DNA of 64,000 bases, taken from Endozoicomonas sp965208385 (GTDB taxonomy: Bacteria; Pseudomonadota; Gammaproteobacteria; Pseudomonadales; Endozoicomonadaceae). Shown here in pieces: positions 62,424-64,000 of this stretch; within the stretch, counting starts at the first letter, position 1, and each line of letters begins with the position of its first letter. The position numbers were made by a program, and so were the translations under genes. Where the stretch lies: assembly GCA_965208385.1 (NCBI GenBank), contig CBDBOO010000109.1, positions 86,041 through 150,040 on the forward strand, read 5' to 3'. Under the pieces are notes generated by a model. It was not told the origin of the DNA and made no database searches. It saw only the letters and a list, made by a program, of their open reading frames with translations.

Positions 62424-63487
62424 TTATGCGCCATTTTCAAAGGGGATTTCCCTGATGAAATCTGCTACAACTTGTGCCATATCATCGGACATCACCCCCC
62501 CCCATTAATTTGCTGTTTAAATGGTCGATCAATTCATCTGGGTTTTCTGCTAAAAGCTTTTCTTTCTCAGTGTTAAGAATGACCTGTTGAATTTGTCCAG
62601 TGCTGCCGTAATCGAACGAAAACGCAAATAAGCCCAGACGGTTTGTTGTTGTTGCAAGGCTGGCGTCCGTGACAATCTGGAATTCAGGAGCAGTCAGGCC
62701 AGCATTGGCAATGCTGCCGGAAGGAGAAAAGCCGGGCTGATAAAAATTAAATACGGATAATGAACTATAGGGTTTTTGACCAAAACCCATATCAGGGTTA
62801 GTGTAACGGATATAACCGTTAACACCTTCCGCTTTGAAAGCGCGCCATAATTGAGTCAGGCGAATGACAGGTTCCTTTAGTTTACCACTGGTTAACGGGC
62901 TGTTCTGGTAGCCGTTCAGAGCCTCTTCATCCAGTAAAATTGCTTTGGTCAGGGCTCCGAGATCGCCCCTGACACCTGATCCATTGTCGTTGAATATAGT
63001 GGCTGTTCGTGCCACATAGGCAGGGCTTGGATTGCTACTTACCAGTCGTTCAATTAAGCGGCTGGCAATGAAAGGCCCCAGGTTAGGATGTTTGAAAATA
63101 TTGTCCAGAGCATCATCCAGATCTTTTTCAGCAAGCTGTCCTGCAGGCAGCACTTCTCCCTGGAATAATATCTTACTCCCTGTGTCGTGGAATGCTTCAA
63201 ATGGTACCATAGCCGAGAGATAGGAATTTTCGGTTCGGGTGTTAGAACGAAATTGTGGTGAATCACTGTAGTTCCAACCAGTGTATATCCGGGCAAACTC
63301 AAGAATGTCATTCTGGGTGTAAGTTGGAAGACTATTCCCTTCTGAATCGAGTTTTCTGGTGCCGTCGAGATTCAATTCATAGAGACCAATACTGAATAAC
63401 TGCATTACTTCTCTGGCGTAGTTTTCATCTGGTCGAATACTGCTTTCCAGATCGGTTTTTTCATTACGTCGCATGCTGAGGTAGTCA
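62424..63487 (-). pseudogene. DUF1800 family protein, 5' end removed by IS630
   Basis: The readable part begins DYLSMRRNEKTDLESSIRPD next to the IS630 end and continues ENYAREVMQLFSIGLYELNL, a DUF1800 hallmark. LPTYTQNDILEFARIYTGW and FIASRLIERLVSSNPSPAYV follow. Nothing upstream of the IS is in the window. Near the 3' end a run of nine G shifts the frame: the annotated stop gives GGGDVR, but with one G fewer the protein ends VMSDDMAQVVADFIREIPFE and stops at 62424. It formed an operon with the DUF1501 gene. The function of the pair is unknown. Confidence 0.88.
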
Positions 63488-63489
63488 TA

Positions 63490-64000
63490 CCATTTCCGTT
63501 TTCTAACTACGATAATACAGCCCATTCACGGGAGCATAGGCTGGTTACCCGACCAGCCTCAGAAACAAGCTTGTTCCAACCACAACAACATGCATTTACA
63601 ATGTCATCATAATTTTTAAAAGATCGGTTGGATAAATCATGCTCCCGAAGCCACTCCCAAATTTCTTCTGCACTATTTAGTTCCGGTGCATAAGGCGGTA
63701 AAGGAATCAATGTCAGGTTATCAAAAGTAGGCAAGTCTTTAGAATGATGATATCCCGCATTATCAATTATTACGGCAGCATGCCGTCCTTTATTGGTTAG
63801 CTTTGAGATTTCAGACAAATGTAGCGTCATCATTTCTGTATTGATCGTTGGGAGCACTAAAGCAGTTCCAATATCCCTTTCGGGGCAGACAGCAGCAAAT
63901 ACATAAGCATATGTAAATTGTCTCTGCCGAATTATTCCGGGTCTGCTTCCTTTAATAGCCCAAATCCTACTGACCGTGTTTTGTTGACCAAAACGACCTT
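63490..64000 (-). mobile_element. IS630-family insertion sequence, copy 2, running off the window
   Basis: Starts at the same base as copy 1 after a TA (63488-63489) and matches 23734 onward, but has no MITE (single CATATGTAA at 63908-63916). It is inserted in the DUF1800 gene, in the same orientation as copy 1. Confidence 0.95.
63507..64000 (-). CDS. IS630-family transposase, catalytic part, incomplete at window end
   Basis: The frame is open from the window edge (GRFGQQNTVSRIWAIKGSRP, IIRQRQFTYAYVFAAVCPER) through IIDNAGYHHSKDLP to APELNSAEEIWEW and the stop at 63507. It lacks the MITE that interrupts copy 1, so its DDE domain is continuous. The N-terminal HTH part should lie beyond position 64000. 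Confidence 0.9.
   Translation of the reverse strand, partial: GRFGQQNTVSRIWAIKGSRPGIIRQRQFTYAYVFAAVCPERDIGTALVLPTINTEMMTLHLSEISKLTNKGRHAAVIIDNAGYHHSKDLPTFDNLTLIPLPPYAPELNSAEEIWEWLREHDLSNRSFKNYDDIVNACCCGWNKLVSEAGRVTSLCSREWAVLS

Overview
The window looks like a chromosomal segment of a marine, host-associated gammaproteobacterium. An Endozoicomonas-like member of the Oceanospirillales is my best guess. The reasons are the gammaproteobacterial blocks queA-tgt-yajC-secD-secF and iscRSUA-hscBA-fdx-iscX, a heavy load of insertion sequences and toxin-antitoxin modules, and a large eukaryotic-type PP2C phosphatase. The genus is inference.

Layout. 1-16.5 kb is an ABC-transporter (group 2/KPS type) capsule locus: the end of kpsE, kpsD, damaged glycosyltransferase genes, kdsA (frameshifted), kdsC, kdsB, kdsD/kpsF, kpsC (frameshifted), kpsS, and a PagL-like lipid A deacylase. 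The Kds enzymes make CMP-Kdo, KpsS and KpsC build the poly-Kdo linker, and KpsE/KpsD export the polymer. About 2.0-6.8 kb is dense in single-base frameshifts: conserved coding pieces survive but the frame keeps changing. That is either gene decay or an unpolished stretch of assembly.

10.2-33.2 kb is accessory DNA. Five toxin-antitoxin modules (FitAB-like, PIN/DUF6364-like, HigBA-like, VapBC, AbiEi/AbiEii) lie around kpsC/kpsS. They are followed by a GIY-YIG-like protein, an overlapping HTH-integrase-membrane protein operon, an IS630-family element that itself carries a MITE, and a small replication island. The island holds two AlpA regulators, a zinc-finger/TOPRIM primase and a RepA-like ATPase, and ends at tRNA-Leu(CAA). 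An ISL3 element splits the primase gene and an ISKra4 element splits the second AlpA gene. Both genes can be rebuilt exactly by removing the element and one copy of its target duplication.

33.6-48.0 kb is ordinary housekeeping: queuosine tRNA modification (queA, tgt), Sec translocon accessories (yajC, secD, secF), suhB, trmJ, cysE and the complete isc operon. The isc operon has a candidate IscR site upstream and an internal terminator-like hairpin.

48.0-64.0 kb is mixed. It holds a divergent PP2C phosphatase that may be an effector, a 1765-residue lipoprotein built from two large duplicated halves, a ugpBAEC glycerol-3-phosphate-type ABC importer, and a dead DUF1501/DUF1800 pair. The DUF1800 gene is cut by a second IS630 copy, which runs off the right end. 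That copy lacks the MITE and therefore shows the empty target site.
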